Positions 10,582 through 23,159 are shown, counted from the stretch's first letter. The stretch: DNA of 64,000 nt from Eulemur rufifrons (GCF_041146395.1 NC_091006.1:8624001-8688000), one strand, 5' to 3'. The notes: a model not told the origin generated them from the letters alone. Program-made: numbers and translations.

Positions 10582-12162
10582 CTGGGGACAGAGGAGGGAT
10601 GGAAGTAGGGTGAGGGAGGGGAAGCCGGAAGGGCTCTCAGGCCCCCCTCCGCCACACCCTTGCCTTTCCCCAAATCCCCTCCGCCCCCACCCCCCTGCCA
10701 CCTTGGAAGTGTCTCTTTCCGAGAGACGTGCCCTCTGCTCTAGGCCTCTGCCCTTCTCCAGCAGGATGAGGGGGGCCCTCGGGCCCTGAGGGATCTTGCC
10801 TTATCCTTTCAGTCCTCCAGAAAGTGGCACAGTGGGTGTCACCCACCATGAGGCCCTGAGGCAGGAGGTAGAAGGTGGTCATGAGAAGGTGTCAGCTGCC
10901 CAGGAGGGGGCTGGTGATGTTCCAGCGGAGCGAGTGCAACCTTGGGCCTCCTCTACAGGCGGCCGCCGAAGCTCCCCATCCTGCCCTACCAGGTTTCGAG
11001 TGAGACATGTTTTCCACTCTGAGTGGGGCCTGGGGGATGTGATGGGGCTGCAGCATCCCCAGAGGAGGGAGCTGTCAGATCTCTGAGTGTGATTCAGCTG
11101 CCCGCTGGCCCCCTCCCTGGCCCACCACTTTCCCCGTCCACACCTCACTCCCACCTGGCCTTCCTGCTTGCTCAATGCACGGGCCCAGCAGCCCCACCCT
11201 GATCCTCTCTGACCCCAACCCCAGCCGGCCCTACCTCTGACTCTGTCTTCCAGTCTAACCCTAGACCTCACCCCGGACTTCAGCCTTGGGCCCCAGCTGC
11301 ACCTCACATCTGCCCCTACAATACAGTCCTGTTCCATAGTTCCCTAGACCCAGGAAATGAAAGGAGGTAGCCCAGGGAAGGCAGCAAGCAGCAAGCTGGG
11401 CACCAGAGGACGCAAACCAGTGAACAAACGCCTGTCCTCAGAGCACTCCGGTACTGATCACAGAAAGGTGAGTGCTCACCAATACCAGGCACTGAGCCAG
11501 ATGTGACTCAGAGCTCACATTAGTGGTTGGTGCTAATATCACCCCGTTTTACAGAGGAGGAAAATGAAGCTCTGAGAGGGAAAGTCACCTCCCCAAGAGC
11601 ACAGTGGGACAGCAGAGGTGCCCTGACTGGACCCCAGATGTTTGTGACTCCAGAGCTCCACTTTGGTCTAATGGCCCAGTCCTGGCTTCTACCCATTTCA
11701 TATCCAAAATTACCCCCTGCCCAAGCTCATCCTGATGCCACCTCCAACCCTTCCTAGTCTTAGATCCCAGAACAAATGTAGGCTTCACCTGACCACCGGA
11801 CCCATTCTTAGTCCCCTTACTCACCCTGAATCCCAGCTTGTACCCAGATGGTCCAAGTCCTTCATCTGACCTTAACTCCCAACTGTCCTGAGACCTTATT
11901 CATGACACTTCTTCTGACCCTAAACTCTCCTCCACAACTCACTCCAAAATCCCCATGTAAACTGTGACTCCAGCCCTACCAAAGGGAGCTGTCCAACTCT
12001 GGCGTGCTCTGCTCCAAGATATTTAAAGAAAGCCAGCTAAAATGAGGGATGGGAAGAGCTCAGCCACTGGGAAAAAAAAAAAAAAGGCTAGGAATTTTGC
12101 AATTGAGGATTACTTGACATGAATCACTGCTTGTGTTTTAAATTCCTAATTAAAAAGTCAGG

Positions 12163-12471
12163 TCGCTGTCGCAGTGGCTCACCCCTGTAATCCCAGCCCT
12201 CTGGGAGATCAAGGTGGGAGGATCGATTAAGCCCAGGAATTTGAGACCAGCTTGAGCAAGAGTGAGACCCTGTCTCTATTAAAAATAGAAAAAAAATAGC
12301 CGGGCATGGTGGCGTGTACCTGTAGTCCAAGCTACTCAAGAGGCTGAGGCAGGAGGATCACCTGAGCCCAGGAGTTTGAGGTTGCAGTGAGCTAGGCTGG
12401 CACCGCAGCCCTCTAGCCCAGGCAAGAGAGTAAGACTCTGTCTCAAAACATAAAGAATAAATTAAAAAAAA
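12163..12471 (+). repeat. Alu, first of a doublet
   Basis: This is a full-length dimeric Alu with cagtggctcacccctgtaatccc, a central A-rich linker without the ACAACT insert, a right arm ctactcaagaggctgaggc, and tail tctcaaaacataaag. It is flanked by TAAAAAGTCAGG at 12151-12162 and 12472-12483. Confidence 0.95.
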
Positions 12472-12483
12472 TAAAAAGTCAGG

Positions 12484-12825
12484 CCAGGCGCAGTGGCTCA
12501 CGCCTGTAATCCTAGCACTCTGGGAGGCCGAGATGGGTGGATCGTTTCAGCTCAAGAGTTTGAGACCAGCCTGAGCAAGAGAGAGACCCCCTCTCTACTA
12601 AAAAAAAATAGAAAGAAATTAGCTGGACAACTAAAAATATATAGAAAAATTAGCCGGGCATGGTGGCACACGCCTGTAGTCCCAGCTACTCAGGAGGCTG
12701 AGGCAGTAGGATCACCTGAGCCCAGGAGTTTGAGGTTGCTGTGAGCTGACGCCACGGCACTCTAGCCAGGGCAACAGAGTGAGACACTGTCTCAAAAAAA
12801 ATAAAATAAAATAAAAAAATAAACA
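12484..12825 (+). repeat. Alu, strepsirrhine type, second of a doublet
   Basis: This is a dimeric Alu whose middle carries gaaattagctggacaac followed by taaaaatatatagaaa, and whose right arm has gctgacgccacggcactctagcc. It is bounded by TAAAAAGTCAGG at 12472-12483 and 12826-12837, the same target sequence as its neighbour. Confidence 0.95.
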
Positions 12826-12837
12826 TAAAAAGTCAGG

Positions 12838-13525
12838 TCAGATGTTGCTGGTGGGAACATAAATTGATATAAGCAGTATTCAGAAAACTGAATAATGAAC
12901 CCCACAATTCAGTTATGATACAGCATGTCCACTCCTGGGCATCCACCCAAGAGACACACACGTGCTGCCCACCAAAGGTCATGGCTTTCCACAATGGCCC
13001 CAAAGTGGAAACAACCCAAAGGCCCATCAACAGGTGAATGGATAAACAAAATGTGATACGTCCATACAGTGACAAAGAACATAGTCCTGCTTCACATGCG
13101 TCACTGAATCTCACAGGCGTGAGCCTGAGTGAAAGAAGCCAAACATCAAGGCAGACATACAGTTATGACTCCAATTACGTGAAGTTCAAAAACAGGCAGG
13201 CCGGTATCAGATGATCAAGGTCAGATTAGTGAGTACCTTTGGGGGTTGCTGAATGGGAAGGGTAGAAGGGCATGAGGAGTTCCGGCTAGAAAGGATCTGT
13301 TTGGTAGTTACTATATGTATGTAAAAGCTGAGGGTGGGGTGCTCAAGCCTGTAATCCCAGCAGAGGCAGAGCAGGGAGGATGCGAGATCAAGACCAGCCT
13401 GGGCAACATAGCCATTTATACAAAAAAAATTCACTGAAGCTCCACATTTAAAATTTGAGCACTTTACTGTAGATACACTATGTTTTAACCAAAAACAAAA
13501 ATATTTAAAGCTAAAAAAAAAAAAA
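12838..13525 (+). repeat. LINE-1 3' segment with Alu fragment inside
   Basis: The stretch cccaaagtggaaacaacccaaaggcccatcaacaggtgaatggataaacaaaatgtg is diagnostic of an L1 3' region. The ending cactttactgtagatacactatgttttaacc plus an A-run at 13514-13529 closes it. A short Alu-like fragment (cctgtaatcccagcagag) sits at about 13330-13425. Confidence 0.9.
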
Positions 13526-14177
13526 AAAACCTGCACATAATCTTATTAAAGCACAGGCCGCTGAGGATAGGGCTGGGGAACAGGTACCCAGGACACTACT
13601 GGAGCTCAGGTCCTGTTTCGGCGCACTGGGGATGGGACACTGAATGGCTAATGATCATGGGAGAGTCAGAAAGACAGAAAGGGAGCTGGTGACAAGGCCT
13701 CTCCTGACTCGGGGGCAGCAAAGGCAGAAATCCTGCCTGATCCTAGCTCTAACTTACCCAGACCTTATCCCTACTCCAAGCAACCAAGAACCCATCCCAG
13801 CCCTAAATCTCACCCCTCCAGTGTCCCTAAAACTCCAGCCTCCTCCCCAGACCCTCCCTGCAGCCAGGCTCCACACTGCCCCAGGTCAATCCTTCCTACA
13901 CCCAACTCTCCCTGGCTCTACACCCTTCCATGGCTCCTGAGCCTGGCCTTCTGGGTGTGGCCCGTCACCCTCCACTTCTCCTCTCTTGCCATTTGTGCAC
14001 CCTGCCCTTCAACCGTGTCTTGTAGCGCATCTCCCTCGTCTCAGGGGTTCTGCTTGATGGGGAGCCCAGGCCTTGCAGGCTCTGACTCCCCACCTAACTG
14101 GCGAACGCCTCTCCTGCCCACAGATCAGGCAGCCTCTGCCCTCACTTCCACCCCAGAAAGTCCACACTCACCCATGG

Positions 14178-14913
<736 letters not shown>

Positions 14914-15179
14914 ACGGCCTCCCACGGCTCCTGCCCCCCAACCCCCACCACGGTCCCAGCCCTGAGCCCCCAGGGCTGTAGCTGTCTGTGTCCAGGTTCC
15001 TTCCCCGCCAGACCAGGGGGACGGGCCTGGTCTGACTCATCGCTGGGTCCCCGGAGTCACCTGCTCGGTACAGGGTATAACTATCTGCTGGATGTCCCTT
15101 CCTGAAGCTCTCTCTATCTCTCTCTAGTTCCGGCCCCCCCACCCCCGTCCTGCTGCCTCCCTGCCATTTAACACACGTT

Positions 15180-15810
15180 TTCTGGGGCCTCGGTGTGGGC
15201 CGGTCCCTCTGCCTGGAACGCTGCTCCCCACCTGCCCACCTGGCGACCGCCTACTCATTACTCAAGACCCAGCACAGGCTCTGTCCCCTATGAAGCCACC
15301 ACCCTGATGCCCCAGCTCGGTTGGGTCAGAGGTCTCTCCCCAGCTCTCTCTGCCCCAGCACCTCCCCCGGCACTGTCCTAGGGATTGAGGGTAGCCAGCT
15401 GGGCCCCAGTATGTCTCCGCTATCAGACTGGGAACTCCTCAAGGGCAGGTGTGATTGTGGGCCCCCAACAGTGCCCAGCAGAGGATGTGAGGGTCAGTGG
15501 ACAACAGTGACCCCTCCCTCCTCCAGACCTCTGCCTCTGCTCCTCTCCCACCTGGTGGACCCTTTCCTTCTCCACCAGCAAACTCCTGCTCCTCTTTAAG
15601 GCCCAGCTCAGACATTACCTCCTCTGTGAAGTCCTCCCTGACTCCCTGGGCAGTCAGTGTCTCTCTTGTCTGAGCTCTGCCACCCCTGCACCGCCCTCCA
15701 TTGACTCTGACCACCCAGGGTGGCCCCATCCCCACCCATTCCTGGAGGGCCCAGGCTAGAGTCATCGACGCACAGGCCTCAGATGATGTTTTTGGAATGA
15801 ATGAATGCAT
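15180..15810 (+). repeat. L2-like fragments
   Basis: Two pieces have L2 character: gtccctctgcctggaacgctgc with the following cctgcccacctgg, and ctcttta-aggcccagctcagacattacctcctctgtgaagtcctccctgac. Boundaries are approximate. Confidence 0.6.
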
Positions 15811-17249
15811 GAGAGACTTCCCCGACTGACCAGGGCTCAATTCTACCCCAAACAAGCCCCTATCTCTGCTGTCACCCAGCACCTCAACCCTCAGCTCCCG
15901 TCCCCAAGTAAACCCAACTTAAACCTTTAACATAAGGCTTCCTCTGCAGGGATAGAGGCTGGAGAGGCAGAAGCAGTTTGAGGGGAAATTTCCACCATTC
16001 AGTTACCCTTATTCTCCCTAATTCTCCCAACCACTCCCACACGAGCCCGTGCTCTCCCCACCCGGTGCTCCACTGGGCCACAGCAAATAGCCAAGTGCTG
16101 CCCTGGCCCAGGTCTCTCGCTCCTTCCTCTTCCCCTATCAGACCTCAACCTGAGAAAAGGGTCAAATCATTCCCACCAACGATGAATAGGGGGGCTCCGT
16201 TTTCACCCTGGATCAAAAGCCAAGCGATGATGGACTCCAGGGCACTGGCAGCCGTGGACTTGGAGGGTCCATCCAAAGGCTCTGCCTCAGCCTCGGCCCA
16301 GGCAGGGATGCCCCACGTCCACCTCTCAACTCTACAGAAACATTGACATTCTGATTTCAATGGCACAGGGTGCGACCTGGGCACCTAGATTTTTCAAAGA
16401 CCCTCCAGGTGATTCTAATGTGAAACAGGCCCTGGCACCTTCAGAAGCCCCTCTCAAAGCTTCGTTTGCACAGAAAAGTTGGCTGGTTATTTATGGTCAG
16501 CTCCACTGCCCAGCCCAGGTAGTGTGTAACTTTTTTGAGAAACCAGCAGAGAAAAGCAATGCATAACCCTACCAGGCCCCTTGGAGCTGTGTTGCCCCTT
16601 GAATCCCACCATCCTCGGGAGAGACCCACCCAGGGCTGCCCAGGCCCTAAGCTCACACTCACTTGCCCCACTGCCCCAGGTCTGGGACCCTGGGACTCTG
16701 GGTCCCCTCCGTCCTCCCCTCCCCACCCTCCCCGGACTTTCACTTCTCCTCTGCATTTCCCCCAGCCAGTTTTAGCAGACTTAGGCCAGCTTCTCGTTAG
16801 CACTTACTGAAAATGAGGCTAAATATAGAGGGCCCAAGGACTGCCCCTCACCCCTCCTGGCCCGCTTGGCCTGTCCCCTGGGTCCTTGCCTCCACACCCA
16901 CCTCAATCAAGGCTGTGGCCTGGGAGCCCCTGTGGGCAGGTTGGTGCTGCCGGGAACCTCTGTGGGCCCAGCTGGCCCAGTCCCGGCCTCCCCAGGAGCA
17001 ACACCTCACACCCCCCCACCAGCCCCACAGCTGTCCCTGGGTGGCCTCAAGGGAGTGAACACTTCTGAGCTGTCAGGAGGGAGGGATGGAGATACGGGCA
17101 GCAGACACAACAAGAGAGGTGGCCCCACAGCTGTGCTGACAACAGGCAAAAGCACCCACACCACAGCCACAGCCAGGCAGGGGCCTCGCCAACACACACA
17201 ACAAACAGGTATGCCAGATTCCAGACAGGAATATACACAGGTTTGCAGA

Positions 17250-17970
17250 TAAAGACACATGCCCAGACATGACACCACAAGTAGATATGCAAAGCACACA
17301 CCCAGACGTGTGTACGTACACATGCACTTACACTCTCACACCGAAGGACACACAGCCAGCCAACTGGCCGGATACACACACATGTGCACACACTCACACA
17401 GCCAGAGTAACACACAGATGCATACAGACATCCCCACAGTCTCTCACAGACCCGGATGTGTGTGTACACACACACACACACACTTACACACACCCTCACA
17501 CCCAGTCATGCCCAGTCAGCCAGATGGACACACCCAGATATGCACACACCCTCACACCCCAGTCATGCACAGACACACAGATACACACAGATGTGCACAC
17601 ACTCCCACATCCAGAGTCACACAGATGTGCACACACTCCCACACCCACAGTCATGCACAGACACACACAGATGTGCACACTCCCACACCCAGAGTCACAC
17701 ACACAGATGCACACAGATGTGCACATACTCCCACACCCAGAGTTGCACACACAGATGCACACAGATGTGCACACACTCCCACATCCAGAGTCACACAGAT
17801 GTGCACACTCCCACACCCAGAGTCATGCACAGACACACACAGATGTGCACACTCCCACACCCAGAGTTGCACACACAGATGCACATAGATGTGCACACAC
17901 TCCCACACCCAGAGTCACACATACAGACACATACAGATGTGCACACACGCTCACACCCAGAGTCACCTCA
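17250..17970 (+). repeat. CA-rich minisatellite
   Basis: Ten copies of GATGTGCACA occur between 17590 and 17945, spaced mostly 33-35 or 43-47 bp. They alternate with TCCCACAYCCAGAGTCACAC and ATGCACAGACACACAC blocks. The left part (17250-17535) is more degenerate CA-rich DNA. The long frames across it (up to 316 codons, rich in H/T/P/C) are artefacts of the repeat. Confidence 0.9.
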
Positions 17971-18339
17971 TCCTGGCAGCTGGCCAGGGCAGACCCCTGA
18001 ACCCAGTTCACAGGTGTGGAGCCCAAGACCAGCCAAGGTAAGTGATCTGTTCAAGGCCACACAAGGTATTAATTCATGTCCAGGCAGGGAAAACCCAGGC
18101 AGGTCCTCCCAGGCAGGGCTATTCTATGAGAAATCCCAAGTAAAAGGTCTAACCTACTGCCCAGTACCCACAAAGTCCCCATCCGACCCCAGACAGGGAC
18201 AAGTCAGTGGTGGAGCAGACACCATGCATGTGCAGACACCCTGGATCTCTGTGTCTATGCTGCACGGGCACACACATATACACAGTTGCACATACGGTCG
18301 CCTCAATAAGTACACATATGCCATCCTACAAATAGTCTT

Positions 18340-18675
18340 CCTCCTATGCCAACCCCCTCCTCACCTCCTCTGCCTTGCTTACACCCACTCACCCTTCACA
18401 TCCTAGCTCAGATATCCCCCTCATCCAGGAGGCCCTCCCTGACACCCCACCAACTAAATCCCACATGTCTTCTGGGCTCCCACAATCTCCTATATTTCCC
18501 CCAGCCCCTCTGCCTGATCCGTCATCCCAAACCTGAACACTCTGTGCTGTCCGTGGTCACAGGTCTGTCTTCTCCATGGATCTGGGGGCTCCAGGAGGGC
18601 AGACTTGAAGCTGTCTTTTTCAGTTATATTTCTAACGCCCAGCACAAAACTGCTCAATGAATATATTAATACGTT
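18340..18675 (+). repeat. LINE-2 3' fragment
   Basis: L2 landmarks include cacatcctagctcagatatcccc, aggaggccctccctgacacc and the end cgcccagcacaaaactgctcaatgaatatat. Confidence 0.7.
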
Positions 18676-19004
18676 GATGGAGGACACAAGGATGCCCAGA
18701 CACACAGACACACATAGGCTAGCATATGCCAAACCCAGACGTGTGCCCACAGTCACACCTATCCATCCACAGGTGAACCGTCATGAAGGGTCGAGTGCTC
18801 ACACGTCCAGGCCCCGCACTAAGCACGTTACACACATCACCTCATTACGGCTGCTGTCCACACTGCCAAAAGATGCTTGTTGCCATGCAGAGATATACAC
18901 GTTATACCAACAACTATAAATCACCTTGTACAGTGCCCACTGCCTGGCACACAACGCTCACTCAGTCAACTGCCATTTGGTGGAGGAGGCATTTAATAAG
19001 CATA

Positions 19005-19165
19005 CTATCAAACACATAATGAAATTTCCAGTGGTGATAAGTGCCGTGAAGAAAAGATAAAGCAGGGTGAGAGGACTCAGAGTGACAGGATCAGTGCCAG
19101 TTTGGGTGGGGAGGTCAGGGAAGGCCGCCCTGAGGAGGTGACATCTGAGGCGAATGAAGTGGGGA
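19005..19165 (-). repeat. LINE-2 fragment (antisense to + strand)
   Basis: The segment gtggtgataagtgccgtgaagaaaagataaagcagggtg followed by gtcagggaaggccgccctgaggaggtgacatctgag is the reverse complement of the L2 segment upstream of its 3' end. Confidence 0.65.
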
Positions 19166-19698
19166 AGTGAGCCAAGAGCCCAGGGCCAAGGCTACCCCCA
19201 GGATGCCACACACAACAGCCCCCTCCCCTCACTCATACACAAGCAGACAGCAGTCACTCTCAGAGGACTCAGAATTACCGCACACACAGACACACATCCA
19301 TACACACTCAAAAGGAGAATGACATCCTCCAAGTCCAGCAACTTGGCATCCAACCCCTTTGCAGCCCCCACCCAAGGATCACCCATGTCACCCATCTCAC
19401 TGGTTCCCCATATAAGGGCCCACGACCAACACCTGGCTCCATCCCTCTTTCCCCAGACAACAAAGATGGGGAGAAGACACTGGAAGCTTCAGTGTCTGAT
19501 TTGGAAGAGGAGGGCAAGGAGGAACTGGGGCAGGGGGACCCAGCATAGGAGAGGGGAGTTGCTAGAGGACAGAGCAGAGGGACAATGAAGACAGCTGAGG
19601 AGGAGGGGCAGGGAGGGCCAGCAGAGGTGGCATAGCAGAACAAACCCAAATGTGCAGCCTGTCCTCCTGATCAGTGGCGCAGGCACCAGCCCCCTTAC

Positions 19699-19726
19699 CT
19701 GGAGCCCCCATGCTGGAGTGAACCAT
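19699..19726 (-). CDS. POU2F2: POU2F2 exon 1, canonical start MVHSSMGAP
   Basis: The ATG at 19724-19726 starts MVHSSMGAP, and the exon ends CCAG|GTAAGG at 19699, leaving one base of a Glu codon that exon 2 completes. The start context is GCAGCATGG (G at -3 and +4, favourable). A second in-frame ATG is five codons on. The 5' untranslated part continues to higher coordinates; the transcription start is not determinable from sequence alone. This matches the lymphoid-type Oct-2 N-terminus. Confidence 0.95.
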
Positions 19727-19900
19727 GCTGCCCGCCCCGCCAGGGCTGGGGGAACAACTGTGTCATCTCCCCGCCCTCTCTGGGGGCTGAGCCCTCCCTG
19801 CCGGAAGTCACTCAGGGAGGAAACCACAGGGCCGGTCCGCCCCCTTCAATTTTAGTATATGTGCTGCCCAAGCGAGCAGGAGTCCGCCCCCTTCAAAAGG
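19727..19900 (-). promoter_or_regulatory. POU2F2: Putative proximal promoter / 5' UTR of canonical POU2F2
   Basis: Within 175 bp of the start codon lie a consensus ETS site CCGGAAGT (19801-19808), a RUNX site AACCACA (19822-19828), GC boxes (CCGCCC near 19750 and in both copies of a 15-bp repeat), and a U6-derived insert (19847-19878). No TATA box is placed convincingly: the ATATAC-like string belongs to the U6 fragment. The role as promoter is inferred from position and composition. Confidence 0.6.
19847..19878 (-). pseudogene. 3'-truncated U6 snRNA retropseudogene
   Basis: On the minus strand the bases match U6 snRNA nucleotides 2-33 with one mismatch, including GCACATATACTAAAATTG. The match stops there and no A-tail follows. 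Exact direct repeats GTCCGCCCCCTTCAA at 19835-19849 and 19882-19896 (plus-strand reading) flank it and look like a 15-bp target-site duplication; the last TTG is shared between U6 and the repeat. The structure fits the known class of tailless retropseudogenes mobilised by L1. Confidence 0.85.
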
Positions 19901-20429
19901 GAAAATACCCAGGAGGCCTGCAGACCCACCCCAGCAACCCGGCGGATCCCAAATCATGTATGTTTGTTAGGAGGGTGGGAGTTAGTGGGGTAGAGGACAA
20001 GCAAGCTGGACGATCTTACTCCTACAGCCTCCGCCCCAGGAGGTGCCTGCAACAGTTGCTCCTGCCCTTCTGCCACTCCCATGGGGGCAAACAGATATGG
20101 AACAGGGCATGTGGGTCTGGGAGAGAAGGCGAGCCCAGACCAGTAACAACAATAAAACACCAGCTAACATCTTATTGGAGGGAGGGCTTTCCCAATGTCC
20201 AGCCCTGCACTTCACACTTGACAGGTGTCATCTCCAGAGGTGGGCACTGTTATTTGCCCTATTTTACAGACCAAAAGACTGAGGATCAGAGAAGTGAGAG
20301 GTGGCTTTCCCAAGGAAAACTTGAAGCCAAAAAGCACGGCGCGTTGGGGAGGACCAAGTTCGCACCTGTCTGCAGGTGAGGTGTCCAGGGCCACCACTGG
20401 GAGGAAGCGGTGCCCGTGGGAAGTGGCAG

Positions 20430-20930
20430 TGCGGGCGGGGTAGCAAGAAGTCCGTCAGGGATCACATGCGGGAGCCCGAGGATGCTCTGGTAGAGGGGAG
20501 CCCCGGTCCCCGGGCTGCCGCCGGCTAGCCCTTCGTACTGCGGCGCTCCCAGCCCAGCGCGTCCCTCCGCGCCCGCCAGAGGGCGGCAGCTCCCAGCTAA
20601 TGGGCCGGAGGGCGGGGCCGGCTGCGGAGGATGGAGCCCCTCCCTCCGCTCCCCTCTCCGACCCCCCTCGTCCCCGCCCCCACCCCGCCCCTGCGCGCAC
20701 ACCTGCGAGGGTCACACAAAGGCGCAGGACTCTCCGCGCACAGCGGCTCAGACAAAGGCGCGCCCGAGCGCGCTGTCCTCTTCCTCCTCTCGGCGCCCGG
20801 GGTCCGAGGCTGCGGGGCCGCCTGGAGCCTCCAAACAGCCGCCTGCCTGTCCCCGGCGGTCGGGCCCCACGCTGGGGGGCCCCCAAACCACACGCGCGCT
20901 CACGGACGCCTGGACTCAACCGGACACACG
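20430..20930. promoter_or_regulatory. CpG island upstream of canonical exon 1
   Basis: CpG-dense, GC-rich sequence (gcgcccgagcgcgctgtcc, cggcgcccggggtccgaggctgcggggccgcc) lies about 0.7-1.2 kb upstream of the canonical start on the minus strand. It may hold an alternative or main transcription start. A weak donor-like CAG|GTGTGC occurs near 20703 on the minus strand, but no coding exon can be supported. Confidence 0.7.
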
Positions 20931-20970
20931 CATACGCTCAAGTATTTCTACACATGGGCCCCAGTACTTC

Positions 20971-21003
20971 ACACACACACACACACACACACACGCGCGT
21001 GCA
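20971..21003. repeat. (CA)n microsatellite
   Basis: About twelve uninterrupted CA units followed by CGCGCGTG. It lies at the edge of the CpG island. Confidence 0.95.
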
Positions 21004-22089
21004 CGCAGACTCACGTGAACACCTCTCTGCTTGCCCCAACACCAACTCTCCCTAATGACGATGGGCACCCCCTATACAGATACCCCTCTGCTCCCTGAGG
21101 TGCACCCGTGGGACAATGGCACATCCACACATATGTGCCCAGGCATGCTTCCTGGCCATTTGTACCCACACTCACACATAGAGCATAACATAGAACTACA
21201 TTAGTGACCTCCCCAGTCCGCACATGGGCCCTGTGCACCCAGACACGCCCAGGCACCGGGCTCCACAGGAATGACCTGCACTTCTCACATGCACACACAG
21301 AGGGGACAGTTTCCAGGCATCTACACTCCGCAACATCCCGTATCGTAAAGGCCATTTCACAGAGGAGATCCACAGGCCACACAGCCACTGGCTGCAGGGT
21401 TTCTGTTTGAGGGTCTTCCCAACAGCAGTCTGGTGGCAGTGGGGTACTGGAGCCTCATCTTAAAGTTGCATTTGCCCCATAAGCTCTGTTTTCATTTAGG
21501 ATTTATGTTTTGGGGGGCTTCGAAATGGGGGTCCTAGGACATTATGGGGGGGCCAAAACCCCACCAGCCATCCCTATACTGCACCCTGGACACACTCAGT
21601 GTCACCCAGGTCAGGAGCATGCTTTCGGACATGACCCCGTGCCAGCCCCTTAAGGTGAGCAAGAAGAGAAGGACCACCCACTTCTGGTGCTGCCAGGTCT
21701 GCGGCTGGTTCCAGGAGCCAGGGGAGGCCTTAAACACTCTCCAAAGGATGAAATCACCCCACCCCTCACCTCCCGTGCTGCCCCCACTATTACTGCCTCA
21801 GACCAAAGCTGAGTCCTTGGGCCTGGGTGAGGGGATCTTGAAGGAGGATGGAGCCGCCTGAGAGGATGGAGGGGCAGAGTCTGGAATAAACACTGGTGGG
21901 TAGGAACTGGCAGCTGGAAATGGGGAGGCCCAGGCAGGGGGAGATGGTGGCTTCATTGCCAGAGAAGAGGCCTCAAGCCATGCTGAGCAAGGCAGGTAGG
22001 GCATGGGAGCTGGGGAGCAGTGGGGGGCCACTGGAGGTGCAGGGAGTCTGGGAGGGAGGGGCACAGGGGAGGCCAGGCTGGGCTCAGGG

Positions 22090-22270
22090 CTGAGCGGTAA
22101 TTAAAGGAGACGTAGGGGGCTCCCCAGGGCCAGCGGGGCTGGTAACTGACACGCGGGCCCCATTGCTCCGCTCATATTTCTCACCGGATCGATACGTTTG
22201 ACTCCCGACAAGACAATAATCGCTTGTACGCGGCCGGCGAGTCGATCAAATACATTATTAGAGCGAGGTC
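22090..22270. promoter_or_regulatory. Candidate conserved non-coding element A
   Basis: Unique, repeat-free DNA retains many CpGs in an otherwise AT-balanced context: ctcaccggatcgatacgtttgactcc, then cgacaagacaataatcgcttgtacgcggccggcg, then gagtcgatcaaatacattatta. It includes ATCGATA (22188-22194), a TAATTAAA homeodomain-like site near 22100, and an imperfect dyad ACAAG..CTTGT inside GACTC..GAGTC. The regulatory role is inferred from composition; there is no coding frame with splice borders. Confidence 0.55.
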
Positions 22271-23159
22271 CCTGGGGGCCCGGCGGGGAGTGGTGGGGGG
22301 AGCAGCCGGCCCACCGGGGACAGCAGAGCGAGATTCTTCACCCCTCAGGGCCCCCCAGCCATGGCCTTTTCCTCTTGGCCACCCCTGGGGACTGTCTCTG
22401 TGGCTCAGTTCCCCAGCCTCTCTCTGGACTCCTGCAGTCTTTGGCAATCTCTCCACTTAGCCACCAGCCTCATCCCTGCTCTGCCAGGGACCCCAGGGGT
22501 TCTTTCCCCATAGGTGCTGCCCTCATCTGTAGGGTGTAGCATGTGGAAGTTCAGAGAGGCGCCTCAGACCCTTGGCTTGGCAGGAGCTAGGGAGACTGAG
22601 TCACAGGCCAGGCTGTGAGTCAATGGCTGGGCCAGGAGGTGAACTTGGGCCCAAGATTCATTGACACCAGCCTCCCTCTGCATCTAACCACATGGGCCTT
22701 CAGCAGAGCCCAGGCCAAGGGCAGCTGCTGGAGGAGTACAGAACGCTAGCTTAGGCAGGAGGACAGGATGACAGGAGTGGCAAACACATAAAGGGATATG
22801 TGTCCAGTCCTGCTGCAGGGCCACACAGTCCCCAGTGGGCCTCAGATACCCTCAGCCCTGGGCCGCCTCAGGCACTGCTTGCCCACCTCTCTCCCACTTT
22901 CCTGGCTCCTGGGTTCAAGCCTATTTCCTGCTGACACACCTGCCTCACCCCCTGCTGCCCCCGGAGCCTGAGGTAACCTCAGGACTGCTTCTCCAGCAGC
23001 CCTAAGTCAAAGTCAAGTTCCACTTAGGAGCATCCAGCATCCAGGGACTTAAAATATTTCTTCTCTTTCTTCATCGTATCCTATCAAGCAGCAGCAGTGG
23101 CAGCATTGCTGTCTCTTCTGTGCTATTTGAACCAATACGTTATTTCTAAATCTCCATGA

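Noticed and set aside
17456..18406. 316-codon His/Thr/Cys-rich frame
   Set aside because: It is generated by the CA-rich minisatellite, where neighbouring frames also stay open for long stretches.
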